Below are positions 15,260 to 22,163 of a stretch of DNA of 37,494 bases, piece by piece. Positions within the stretch are counted from its first letter, which is position 1, and each line of letters starts with the position of its first letter. The DNA comes from Solirubrobacterales bacterium (GTDB lineage Bacteria; Actinomycetota; Thermoleophilia; Solirubrobacterales; 70-9), in assembly GCA_025450585.1 (NCBI GenBank), contig JANWHD010000030.1, positions 1 through 37,494 of the forward strand, given 5' to 3'. The position numbers were made by a program, and so were the translations under genes. Under the pieces are notes generated by a model. It searched no databases and was not told the origin of the DNA. It saw only the letters and a program-made list of their open reading frames with translations.

Positions 15260-15571
15260 CTATGCGGGCTGCTCCCTGCCGCTGCGGTCGCGGTGCTTGC
15301 ATCCCGGCCAGCAGCAGGGCCGGCGCTGGCCTTCCTCCAACTCCTCCCGGGTCCGGCGAATGCGGCGCTCTCGGGTCGTCTGTTGCTTGGCATCCTCGAT
15401 CCAACAGATGAACTCGTTGCGGGCTAGGGGCGTGATGTCCTTCCAGGCATCGAGTGCCGTGGCGTTGGCGATCAGCGCCTGACGAAGGTCCGCGGGCAAT
15501 TTATGGACCACCCCACCGGGGACTCTCTGGCTCACAGGTCGATGGTAGTTTGCGGGCCGAGGGACCCCCAC
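15260..15571 (-). CDS. YdeI/OmpD-associated family protein, short
   Basis: Up to 103 residues. The segment VHKLPADLRQALIANATALDA, then ARNEFICWIEDAKQQTTRER and RIRRTREELEEGQR, is the C-terminal helical domain typical of YdeI/OmdA-like proteins (bacteriocin-protection/OmpD-associated family). The usual N-terminal DUF1905-like beta domain is absent, so this is a stand-alone helical domain. The frame opens with a GTG right after the ferritin stop codon; a second GTG at 15535 (VSQRVPGG) is an equally good start. The tail CCWPGCKHRDRSG is cysteine-rich and unusual. Function is not established. Confidence 0.7.
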   Translation of the reverse strand: MGVPRPANYHRPVSQRVPGGVVHKLPADLRQALIANATALDAWKDITPLARNEFICWIEDAKQQTTRERRIRRTREELEEGQRRPCCWPGCKHRDRSGREQPA

Positions 15572-16108
15572 CTACCCCGCTGACCCGCCCGCCATCGGCG
15601 GTGAGGTCGGATCCGACCCCTCCTCGCCAAGGCTCTCCCGCGCGATGTAGTCCTCGGCCAGCAGCAGATTGTCCTTCGAGCGCTCGACCACGTTGAGCAG
15701 GTCGCTCATCAGCGCGACCTCCTCGACCTGCTCCTTGACGAACCACTGCAGGAACTGCTCTGCGCGGTAGTCCTTGATCTCGCGCGCGAGCTCGAAGAGG
15801 GCGAAGATCTCATCGCTGACCCGCTTCTCCTGTTCGAGCGCCATCCGCACGGGCGCGCTGCCGTCGGCATAGGTCGTCTCCTGCGACTTAATGTCCGGGA
15901 TGTGAACCTCCTCGCCGACGTCGAGCAGGTACTGGACCATCATCATCGCGTGCTCGCGCTCCTCCATCGCCTGGCGGTAGAAGAAGGCCGCGAGGCGGGG
16001 CAGCGTCTCGGCGTCGTAGTAGACGGCGGCGCCGACGTACTGCTGCGAGGCGGCGAACTCGTTGGCGATCTGCTCGTTGAGCGCGGCGGCAAAGCTCTTC
16101 TCGGCCAT
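15572..16108 (-). CDS. Ferritin-like iron-storage protein
   Basis: A 178-residue ferritin of the bacterial non-haem type (FtnA/BfrB-like). The four-helix bundle carries ferroxidase-site residues: the glutamate in NEQIANEFAASQQYVG, the ExxH of MEEREHAMMMVQYL and the glutamates in FVKEQVEEVALMSDLL. An extra acidic/glycine tail after ESLGEEG is probably disordered. It stores iron as ferric oxide and detoxifies Fe(II). It lies downstream of the enolase-superfamily gene with a nested inverted repeat between them, so it probably has its own promoter in 16109-16177. Confidence 0.93.
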   Translation of the reverse strand: MAEKSFAAALNEQIANEFAASQQYVGAAVYYDAETLPRLAAFFYRQAMEEREHAMMMVQYLLDVGEEVHIPDIKSQETTYADGSAPVRMALEQEKRVSDEIFALFELAREIKDYRAEQFLQWFVKEQVEEVALMSDLLNVVERSKDNLLLAEDYIARESLGEEGSDPTSPPMAGGSAG

Positions 16109-16177
16109 GACTTCTCCTTGCTCGGCGGGACGGTCAAGAGAACGTAGCCGAAACCGCGAATTCGGCTGCCCGAAGTG

Positions 16178-16280
16178 GGAATGAGGGACCGGGTGTCCCT
16201 CGTCCCGACAAGTCGTCGCGCTAATTAGCGCGACGACTTTGAGTATCCGCCGGTTCGAGGGACACCCGGTCCCTCATTCC
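16178..16280. repeat. Nested inverted repeat, family I copy 2
   Basis: Perfect 25-bp outer arms (16178-16202 and 16256-16280) surround a perfect 15+15-bp inner palindrome (16210-16224 with 16225-16239). Each outer arm is itself a small hairpin (AGGGAC...GTCCCT). The right spacer, read on the minus strand as ACCGGCGGATACTCA, matches 14 of 15 bases of the spacer of the copy at 1672-1766. The right arm includes the last codon and stop of the enolase-superfamily gene, so the left arm is an inverted copy of that gene's 3' end. The orientation relative to transcription is opposite to copy 1. Confidence 0.9.
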
Positions 16281-17335
16281 TGCCAGCGGAAGCCGGTCTG
16301 CGCAAGCTTGGGCTCGAGGGGACTCGTCGGCAGTCCCGGAGGAGGATTGCTTTCGTTGTAGCCCCGGGGGGCCGTGTCGTTGGGGGTGTCCGGGTGGAAG
16401 AGCGAGGCGAGGACCTGGATCTGGCCACGGCCGACGCCGAGCTCCCACTGGCCGCCGCCGTAGGCGCCAATGCCGTTGGCGGCGCAGTAGTCGTAGGTCT
16501 CGCAGAGCTCGCGCAGGCCGCCGATCCGCGAGGGCTTGACGTTGACCATCTTCGGCGGCCAGGGCAGCGCCTCGATATCGGCGATCGAGTGGATCGGCGC
16601 GTCCCAGGTGAGGCGGTCGCGGACGGGCTCGAGGATCGGCCGGGTCTCGTCGGTGACGTCTGGATCCTCGATCCAGGCGTCGGGGAAGGCCTCGATCAGC
16701 TTCGCGTAGAGCTCGGGGTCGGTCTCGACGTCGACCACGGTGCCCTTGTAGAAGCCCTTCAGGTCGAGCGAGTCGACGGCGCCGGTCGCGACCAGCTCGG
16801 CGATCAGCTCGTCGGTCCAGTCGTTTGTCGGGTCGAGCTTGAAGCGCAGCCCGGGATAGCGGTCGAGCTTGGCACGCAGGGTCTCGATCGTCGAGGGCTG
16901 GTCCTCGCCGGGCGAGAGCCGCATCGAGCAGACGAACTCGACGGGCCGCGGCTCGCGATCGAGTGCCTCGGCCAGGCCCTTGCCCGCCTGGCGAAGCGCC
17001 AGGTCCAGCGCGGCAGACTCGAACGCCCAACGCCGGTACAGGCGCGAGACCTCGCGCTGCGGCTCGGTGGGGAAGGTGTCCAGCTCTCCGACCATCTCGC
17101 AGAACTCGCCCAAGGTCGAAAAGCCGGTGATATCGAGCGCCGGTCCGGCGTCCTGGAGGGCGATGTGATCCACCGGGTCGTACGTCACGTCCTCCCCGAG
17201 TCCATCCTCGCCACCGCCCCACATGTGGATGACGGTGGAGAGCCGTTCGAAGCTTGGGAGATGCAGCTCCAGGGGCTGGAGCTCGTAGCCCTCGATCTCC
17301 AGGGGGAGGGTGGCTAGGGCGTCGAAGGTGGGCAC
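16274..17335 (-). CDS. Enolase-superfamily (mandelate racemase/MLE-like) enzyme
   Basis: A 353-residue protein whose C-terminal barrel shows FKLDPTNDWTDELI, SLDLKGFYKGT, AWIEDPDVTDET, then WDAPIHSIADIEALPW, MVNVKPSRIGGLRELCETYDYC and GIGAYGGGQWELGVGRGQIQ. These correspond to successive barrel strands with the acidic metal ligands of enolase-superfamily proteins, although some classical motif residues are hard to place. The reaction cannot be named; relatives act on acid sugars, dipeptides and muconates by proton abstraction next to a carboxylate. The C-terminus is coded by the arm of an inverted repeat. Confidence 0.8.
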   Translation of the reverse strand: MPTFDALATLPLEIEGYELQPLELHLPSFERLSTVIHMWGGGEDGLGEDVTYDPVDHIALQDAGPALDITGFSTLGEFCEMVGELDTFPTEPQREVSRLYRRWAFESAALDLALRQAGKGLAEALDREPRPVEFVCSMRLSPGEDQPSTIETLRAKLDRYPGLRFKLDPTNDWTDELIAELVATGAVDSLDLKGFYKGTVVDVETDPELYAKLIEAFPDAWIEDPDVTDETRPILEPVRDRLTWDAPIHSIADIEALPWPPKMVNVKPSRIGGLRELCETYDYCAANGIGAYGGGQWELGVGRGQIQVLASLFHPDTPNDTAPRGYNESNPPPGLPTSPLEPKLAQTGFRWQE

Positions 17336-17358
17336 GGCGTGAGTGTATGGGTGCCGAC

Positions 17359-17838
17359 TCAGTCAGGCGCGAGGAGCCGGAGGCCCGGGACACGATCGAA
17401 ATGCGAATCGGAGCTTGCGATCAGCGTGCATCCTGCTTCGATCGCGTGTGCCGCGTGGAACGCGTCGCGAGGTGCGAGCCCGGGCCGGGACATCAGGGAT
17501 TTCGCCCGGCCGACCACGACGTCATCGGTCGGCTGAAGCTCGAGGCCGAGGGAGTCGACGGCGCGCCACGCCGCACCCAGGCGACGGCGCATGGTGCCCA
17601 TGACTGCGCTGGGGTTCTCGCGATAGGAGGAGAGGGGGTCGCCGTCGCCGTCGTCTCGAAGCCAGGCGAGAACCAGGCGGTAGGCGAGCTCGTCGATGAC
17701 GAAGCCGCTGATCACGCCGTCGTCCATCTCGCCAAGCACCGTCGCGCGCCAGGCCTCGACCGGCCCCAGAGAGCCACCCCGTTTCGATCGCAGGTGCGCG
17801 TAAACGAAGTTCGTGTCGAGGTAGCAACGGCTCAAGGC
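17359..17838 (-). CDS. PIN-domain ribonuclease toxin
   Basis: About 159 residues from a TTG at 17838, which overlaps the end of the HTH gene; the frame is open further up to 17883. The PIN acidic residues are in place: CYLDTNFVYAHL (Asp near the N-terminus), ISGFVIDELAYR (Glu), LAPRDAFHAAHA (Asp) and IASSDSHFDRV (Asp). These bind Mg or Mn for RNA cleavage. The start choice puts the first beta strand right at the N-terminus, as is usual for PIN proteins. Together with the upstream HTH gene it forms a likely type II toxin-antitoxin module. Confidence 0.83.
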   Translation of the reverse strand, partial: ALSRCYLDTNFVYAHLRSKRGGSLGPVEAWRATVLGEMDDGVISGFVIDELAYRLVLAWLRDDGDGDPLSSYRENPSAVMGTMRRRLGAAWRAVDSLGLELQPTDDVVVGRAKSLMSRPGLAPRDAFHAAHAIEAGCTLIASSDSHFDRVPGLRLLAPD

Positions 17839-18170
17839 GATCGCAACGCGCGCTCGAGAGCTTGATCGACCGGCTCGGGCCAATTGCCCGCGAGCACACC
17901 CTCCATCTCGCCGGGCCTGGCCTCGCCCGCGGCGCCGGCCGTTCTCTCCCAGGCCCCGCTCAACTCGGGGCCGACGTCCCAGAGAGAGCCAGGTCCGACG
18001 CCGAGCGCTCGCGAGAGCTTCGCGATGGTGTTGAGGTCAACCCGAGTCGCGCGGCCAGCCAGGATGTTCCGCACGGTCTTCTGGTCGAGCTCCGCCTTTT
18101 CGGCGAGCTTCCTCGCGCCCCAGCCACGTTGGGCGGCGAGCTGCTCGACTCTCCACGAGATCTTAGTCAT
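17832..18170 (-). CDS. Xre-type HTH antitoxin partner of the PIN gene
   Basis: A 112-residue protein. Residues 7-66 form an Xre/Cro helix-turn-helix domain: WGARKLAEKAELDQKTVRNI, then LAGRATRVDLNTIAKLSRALGV. The C-terminal 40 residues (AGEARPGEMEGVLAGNWPEP and the end VDQALERALRSP) are probably the toxin-binding tail. It lies directly upstream of, and overlaps, the PIN gene, as expected of an antitoxin that also represses its operon. It was named from domain and context; no experimental homologue is implied. Confidence 0.82.
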   Translation of the reverse strand: MTKISWRVEQLAAQRGWGARKLAEKAELDQKTVRNILAGRATRVDLNTIAKLSRALGVGPGSLWDVGPELSGAWERTAGAAGEARPGEMEGVLAGNWPEPVDQALERALRSP

Positions 18171-18227
18171 GGGAGTATCCTACTTTATAAGGATGATGTT
18201 CCTGTATGCGCGCGATGCTTCAGGGGC

Positions 18228-18294
18228 GCACGGGCGGGGTCCCCAAAACGCGCGGCGGGAGCCGCGCTTGAGTGTTTAGGGACCCCGCCCGTGC
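18228..18294. repeat. Palindromic repeat, family II copy 2
   Basis: Perfect 16-bp outer stem (18228-18243 with 18279-18294) with a GC-rich sequence unrelated to the arms of copy 1. Inside, a 7-bp hairpin GCGCGGC/GCCGCGC with loop GGGA (18250-18267) and flanking AAAAC and CTTGAGTGTTTA match the core of copy 1 on the opposite strand. The right arm holds AGGGA and a GTG at Shine-Dalgarno spacing, and so may provide the start of the FAD oxidoreductase gene. Confidence 0.83.
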
Positions 18295-19712
18295 ACCTTG
18301 AAAGACTCGTGGCGGTGAAGCACGACGCTCATGGGTACTGGTTGGAGGAGGCTCCCGCGATTGAGCTTGTTCCGGAGCTTGGGGGGGAGCGGACGGCTGA
18401 TGTGGTTGTGGTCGGGGGCGGGTACACGGGGATGTGGGCTGCCTGGCACTTGAAGCAGCTGGAGCCTGAGGTGAGGGTGGTGCTGTTGGACGCCGGGCGG
18501 TGTGGGTTCGGGCCCAGTGGGCGGAACGGGGGGTTCTGCAACGTGATGTGGTTCTCGCTGCCGAACATGCGGGGGCGGTGGGGGGACGCGGGGGCCCTGG
18601 CAGTGGCTCGGGCGGCCCAGGCTGCCGCGACCGAGATTGGGGAGTTCTGTGCGGAGGAGGAGGTCGACGCCTGGTACACGCCCGGCGGCTACCTGCAGGT
18701 CTCGACCGCGGAGGCGCACGACTCGAAATGGGCCGAGGCGCTGACCGCCTGTCAGGAGCTGGGGGTGGGCGATGCGATCCAGCCGCTGACGCCGGCGCAG
18801 GTCGCTGAGCGTTGTGCCTCGCCCGCATTCCGCGGTGGCGCCTTCTACCCGGATGCGGCGACGGTGCAGCCTGCCCGCCTGGCTCTGGGGCTGCGCGAGC
18901 GTCTGCGGGAGCGCGGGGTGGAGGTTTACGAGCGCTCGTCGGTGACCAGGCTCGCCGGCTCGTCGCATGGGGTCGAGGCGCACACGGCCGGCGGGGTCGT
19001 GCGGGCGCGTTCCGCCGTGCTCGCCGTCGGCGCCGCGGCAAAGGCGCCGGGCGGGCCACTGCGCAACAGCCTTACCGTCGCCTCTTCCCACATCGTCCTC
19101 ACCGAGCCGGTGCCGGAGCTGCTCGAGGAGGTCGGCTGGACCGGCGGCGAGTGCATCACCGACAGCCGCGCCCTGATCGACTACTTCCGCACCACCCCCG
19201 ACGGCCGCATCGCCTTCGGCTGGGGCGGAGGCCGGATTGCGATGGGTGCCCGCCTCCACGGGCGCTCGGAGATCGACGCCGAGGTGGTCTCGCAGGCCGC
19301 AAGTCATCTCTGGGACTACTTCCCCGGGCTGGAGGGCTGCGCCATCACCCACGCCTGGGGCGGCCCGATCGACGCCTCGCCCACACACCTTCCTCTGGTG
19401 TTGCCATTGCGCGGCAGCCGCACCTTCGTCGCCGCCGGCTACACCGGCAACGGCGTCGGCCCCTCCCACATGGTCGGCCGCACCCTTGCTTCCCTAATCC
19501 TCGACCGCCGCGACGACCCGTCCCGACTCGCTTTCGTCGACCCGTCCCCACCGCGTATGCCCCCTGAGCCCTTCCACTGGCTCGGGGGAGAAGCAATTCG
19601 CGCTGGCATCCTGCGCAAAGAGAACGCTGAGCTGGCCGGGGGTACCCCGGATCCCATCAGCTCGCTCGTGTCACGGATCCCGCAGCTGATCGGATTCCAC
19701 ATCGGCCGGTAG
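18291..19712 (+). CDS. FAD-dependent amine/amino-acid oxidoreductase (DAO family, PuuB/DadA-like)
   Basis: About 473 residues. The Rossmann FAD motif VVVVGGGYTGMWAAWHL is near residue 38, followed by LLDAGRCGFGPSGRNGG, the pattern of gamma-glutamylputrescine oxidase-like and sarcosine/glycine oxidase-like DAO proteins; the C-terminal FAD block is FVAAGYTGNGVGPSHMVGR. In-frame GTG starts lie at 18291, 18309 and 18315. The first has AGGGA 8 bases upstream but both lie inside the palindromic repeat. The substrate is probably a secondary or primary amine; a link to the polyamine locus 4 kb away is possible but not shown. It ends only 13 bp from the convergent ParE-like gene. Confidence 0.85.
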   Translation: MHLERLVAVKHDAHGYWLEEAPAIELVPELGGERTADVVVVGGGYTGMWAAWHLKQLEPEVRVVLLDAGRCGFGPSGRNGGFCNVMWFSLPNMRGRWGDAGALAVARAAQAAATEIGEFCAEEEVDAWYTPGGYLQVSTAEAHDSKWAEALTACQELGVGDAIQPLTPAQVAERCASPAFRGGAFYPDAATVQPARLALGLRERLRERGVEVYERSSVTRLAGSSHGVEAHTAGGVVRARSAVLAVGAAAKAPGGPLRNSLTVASSHIVLTEPVPELLEEVGWTGGECITDSRALIDYFRTTPDGRIAFGWGGGRIAMGARLHGRSEIDAEVVSQAASHLWDYFPGLEGCAITHAWGGPIDASPTHLPLVLPLRGSRTFVAAGYTGNGVGPSHMVGRTLASLILDRRDDPSRLAFVDPSPPRMPPEPFHWLGGEAIRAGILRKENAELAGGTPDPISSLVSRIPQLIGFHIGR

Positions 19713-19725
19713 AAGCTCAACTGGC

Positions 19726-20019
19726 CTACGGGCGCGCGGCGGTCGCCGAGGCGGCGGACTGGGCGTCGTGCATCGCCACCACGTAGACCCGGTCAGACGA
19801 CTCTTCGTAGCGGTAGAGCAGGATCATCCAAGACCTAGGCCCAATCACGAAGCGGGTTGGCGTCCACCGACCGGCTAGGTCCGGTCCGGCCTGCGGGAAT
19901 GTTTCCAGCGCCCTCAACGAGCGTCCGATTCGAGTCCAGGTGTCGTCCGGCAGATTGAGCGCAGAGATCGCCTCGTTGACATCCCGCTCCGCCCGCGGGG
20001 TGATGATTACCTGCGCCAC
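19726..20019 (-). CDS. RelE/ParE-family toxin
   Basis: A 97-residue protein with the compact RelE/ParE fold pattern: VIITPRAERDVNEAISAL at the N-terminus, a helical hairpin, TRFVIGPRSWMILLYRYEE, then DRVYVVAMHDAQ, where family members typically have an RVxRVxHxxRD-like strand. The usual terminal arginine block is replaced by AMHDAQSA, so whether it resembles ParE (gyrase) or RelE (mRNA) is unclear. It starts at a GTG directly after the antitoxin stop codon. Confidence 0.82.
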   Translation of the reverse strand: MAQVIITPRAERDVNEAISALNLPDDTWTRIGRSLRALETFPQAGPDLAGRWTPTRFVIGPRSWMILLYRYEESSDRVYVVAMHDAQSAASATAARP

Positions 20020-20289
20020 TCAAGCCAGCTCGTCGAGCGGCGTCCCTTCGCCGCGAGCAGCCTGAGCCAGGCCCTCCTGAGCCCGCTCCCACGCACCGGG
20101 GATGGCATCGAGAATCTCCGTGATGCGAGCTGCATCCGGGTCCGCGTCGTCGAGCGCCGTAGCGAGAAGTGACCGGGCGAGAGTTCCTTCCTGCACATGC
20201 GTGCGCTCGGCGAGCCGCGCGAGCTTCCCTGCGTGCTCGTCGTCAAGGGTCACGTTGATGCGCTTCGCAGACGCCGCCACCTTGGACAC
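20020..20289 (-). CDS. Ribbon-helix-helix antitoxin partner of the ParE-like toxin
   Basis: About 89 residues from the GTG at 20289. AKRINVTLDDEHAGKLARLA, then ERTHVQEGTLARSLLATALDD, is a ribbon-helix-helix (CopG/Arc-like) DNA-binding domain; the acidic helical C-terminus should bind the toxin. The frame is open to an ATG at 20346, but the extra 19 residues (cysteine-rich) do not look like RHH sequence and cover a promoter-like stretch. It abuts the toxin gene with no gap. Confidence 0.8.
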   Translation of the reverse strand: MSKVAASAKRINVTLDDEHAGKLARLAERTHVQEGTLARSLLATALDDADPDAARITEILDAIPGAWERAQEGLAQAARGEGTPLDELA

Positions 20290-20317
20290 CGTACACGATT
20301 CTGCACAATTCGTGCAA
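20288..20317 (-). promoter_or_regulatory. Possible autoregulated promoter of the RHH/ParE module
   Basis: On the minus strand TTGCAC (20317-20312) and TACGGT (20293-20288) are 18 bases apart, and a dyad GCAC-N5-GTGC (20303-20315) overlaps the first box, as expected for an antitoxin-repressed promoter. If real, transcription starts almost at the GTG codons at 20289 or 20280, so the mRNA would be nearly leaderless. Confidence 0.33.
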
Positions 20318-20393
20318 ACCAGCTGGAGATGAGATGTCGTATTCAATGTTTCGTCTGCGTTATCCGGAGAGATCAGCGGTGATCAGTTGCGCT

Positions 20394-20837
20394 TTATGTG
20401 GTCAAAAGTCCAATGACCAGCAAGGTCGTCGTCATGAAGTAGAACGGGAAGATTGAAGCCGAGAAAACCACGCCAACAGCGGCGCGACGCGATTGCGGAG
20501 GCGGCCGGTTGGTAAAGAACTCTCGGAGGTGCGTAACTTCTCCATCGGCGACGCGATGAATCAAGTCGAAGGCGCCTTGCCGAAATCTCCGCTCAAGCCA
20601 GAGGTAGAAGACATCAAGAAGCATGAAAAGAGCAACAATTGCCAATCCAACTGCAAAAAGAGAGCTGTTTTTGTTGTTGACTGCCAAGGCAGAGATTGCG
20701 CCAACCGCAGTCACGCACCACGTCTTGACCTGTACGCCGGTACTGGCAAGGCGGGAGACAATTGCGTCATAGCGAGCCATCTGTTTAGAGAGCAAATCCA
20801 AGACACGCTCATCCGACATGTCCGGCAAGGACGCCAT
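20394..20837 (-). CDS. Small three-TM membrane protein of unknown function
   Basis: A 147-residue protein from the ATG at 20837 (AAGG 7 bases upstream); the frame is open to a GTG at 21038 but that extension looks less protein-like. A soluble N-terminal helix (DERVLDLLSKQMARYDAIVS) precedes TM1 and TM2 (about residues 38-50 and 56-77, closing with FYLWLERRFRQ), then a charged amphipathic stretch and a third TM at the C-terminus. The layout is reminiscent of small 2-3 TM effector proteins found beside nucleotide-signalling defence genes, but I cannot assign a family. The gene reads as lower in GC than the core neighbours. Confidence 0.65.
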   Translation of the reverse strand: MASLPDMSDERVLDLLSKQMARYDAIVSRLASTGVQVKTWCVTAVGAISALAVNNKNSSLFAVGLAIVALFMLLDVFYLWLERRFRQGAFDLIHRVADGEVTHLREFFTNRPPPQSRRAAVGVVFSASIFPFYFMTTTLLVIGLLTT

Positions 20838-21166
20838 GGCTATACCTTGTTTCGAGAGGACCGCCTTCGCATCTCGCCAGTATTCCCAGCAGTTCGGCGG
20901 AATGGGCAGTGGAGCTCGCCGGACGACTCTCGAACCCTGTTTTTCGGCAGCGGATCGCCGATCTCCTGAAGCTGGCTCCTGAGAATTAGGTACCCAAGAC
21001 ACAGGCTGGACGCGCCTTGCGTTCTCACGCGAAAGCACAAGAGCAGTCCTAAGTCGAGTCGCAGACCTCCATTTGCGGATCGTTGAGCCCTGGAATTGGC
21101 TATTCGAAGGCTTCGCGGCCCTTGCTCAAATTGAGTCCCGCCATAAGCCAGTAAGATCTCCCACTA
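20838..21166. other. 329-bp gap between divergent orphan genes
   Basis: It lies between the starts of the small membrane protein (minus) and the MoaD-like gene (plus). The part 20838-21038 could be an N-terminal extension of the former. No repeat, tRNA or clear promoter was found. Confidence 0.5.
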
Positions 21167-21439
21167 ATGGCGATAGTTCGGCCTCCCACTGGTATGTACC
21201 ACTACGTAGATCGACAACGCGAAATCGAGATACCCGGAACCACGCTGGGCGAGGTACTAACGGAGCTGGAAGCCCGTTACCCCGAGACCAAATCCATGAT
21301 TCGAGAGTACGACGGCAGGGTCGCAAGATCCATGAATATCTATATTGATGACGAGGATGCCAGGGCTCTAGCGGGCCTCGACACTCCAGTGTCGGCGGAG
21401 AGCACGATCCACATGGTCCCTGCTAGCGGCGGCGGGTAA
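21167..21439 (+). CDS. MoaD/ThiS-like ubiquitin-fold sulfur-carrier protein
   Basis: A 90-residue beta-grasp protein. EIEIPGTTLGEVLTELEARY is the first hairpin and helix, NIYIDDEDARALAGLDTPVS is the middle, and STIHMVPASGGG ends in the double-glycine tail that MoaD, ThiS and CysO use for adenylation and thiocarboxylation by an E1-like enzyme. It is slightly longer at the N-terminus than typical MoaD. No moeB/thiF-type activating enzyme, MoaE or JAMM protease is in the window, so its partner must be encoded elsewhere. Roles could be cofactor biosynthesis, cysteine synthesis, or a ubiquitin-like tag. Confidence 0.83.
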   Translation: MAIVRPPTGMYHYVDRQREIEIPGTTLGEVLTELEARYPETKSMIREYDGRVARSMNIYIDDEDARALAGLDTPVSAESTIHMVPASGGG

Positions 21440-21520
21440 GCTTTTCGCAGGCACGCCACTACGCATCGCTTAGCAAGATGCATTTAAGTCACGGTCTTCC
21501 TAACAACTAACGATTTCGCG

Positions 21521-22042
21521 TTGTCTGCTTTCCAAGCATTGACCCTTGCCATAGCGGCGGCTGGCACCGCCGTCGGCTTGCTAACCGCACTCAAGGCGCT
21601 TGTCGAGTATCGCGAGCAAGGCATTCAGAAGCGCACGGAACAATTTCTTGACCTTCGTTATCGCTTTGTCACCAACGAAGCCTTTATGAGGCTCGCGGAT
21701 CTGATCGACCTCGCTAACCAACCAGAGACCGAGAAGGACGCTAGCGACAAGTTGGCTGTTTTGCCTCTACACGAAAAGCGGCGGTATGTCGGCTTCTTTG
21801 AGAACGTTGCTCTCGCGGTAAATTCAAAGGCGGTCGCCTCGGAGGTAGCTGACTATATGTTTGGATACTATGCTCGGGCTTGCTGGGACTGCGACGCATT
21901 TTGGTCCGGAGAGATGGGGAACAAGGTTCACCCGTATTGGGCCCTCTTTGCCACTTTTTGTCGTGATATGAAGACGCAACAGGGTGTGTATGAACAACGG
22001 TGTTCTGACGAGGACTATATCCGCACGGTGTTTCGGTTCTAA
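21521..22042 (+). CDS. Single-TM protein of unknown function, DUF4760-like
   Basis: A 173-residue protein beginning at a TTG with one N-terminal membrane anchor (about residues 5-27, TLAIAAAGTAVGLLTALKAL), then a cytoplasmic helical domain: RTEQFLDLRYRFVTNEAFMR, EKRRYVGFFENVALAVNSKA and VADYMFGYYARACWDCDAFW. This anchor-plus-helices layout with the FFENVAL motif resembles DUF4760-type proteins, often found in accessory islands. The base composition reads lower in GC than the core genome, and no strong ribosome-binding site precedes the start. Function is unknown. Confidence 0.65.
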   Translation: MSAFQALTLAIAAAGTAVGLLTALKALVEYREQGIQKRTEQFLDLRYRFVTNEAFMRLADLIDLANQPETEKDASDKLAVLPLHEKRRYVGFFENVALAVNSKAVASEVADYMFGYYARACWDCDAFWSGEMGNKVHPYWALFATFCRDMKTQQGVYEQRCSDEDYIRTVFRF

Positions 22043-22163
22043 AGCCTTCTTTTAGCCCTGAAACTGTCTCAGTCAGGGTTAGATGTTTACGGTCCGCTTC
22101 ATGCGAAGCCTGGCAGTGGGCTCTTGTACTCCTGCTTTGCGCGATTTGCGACGGTCGGCCCCA

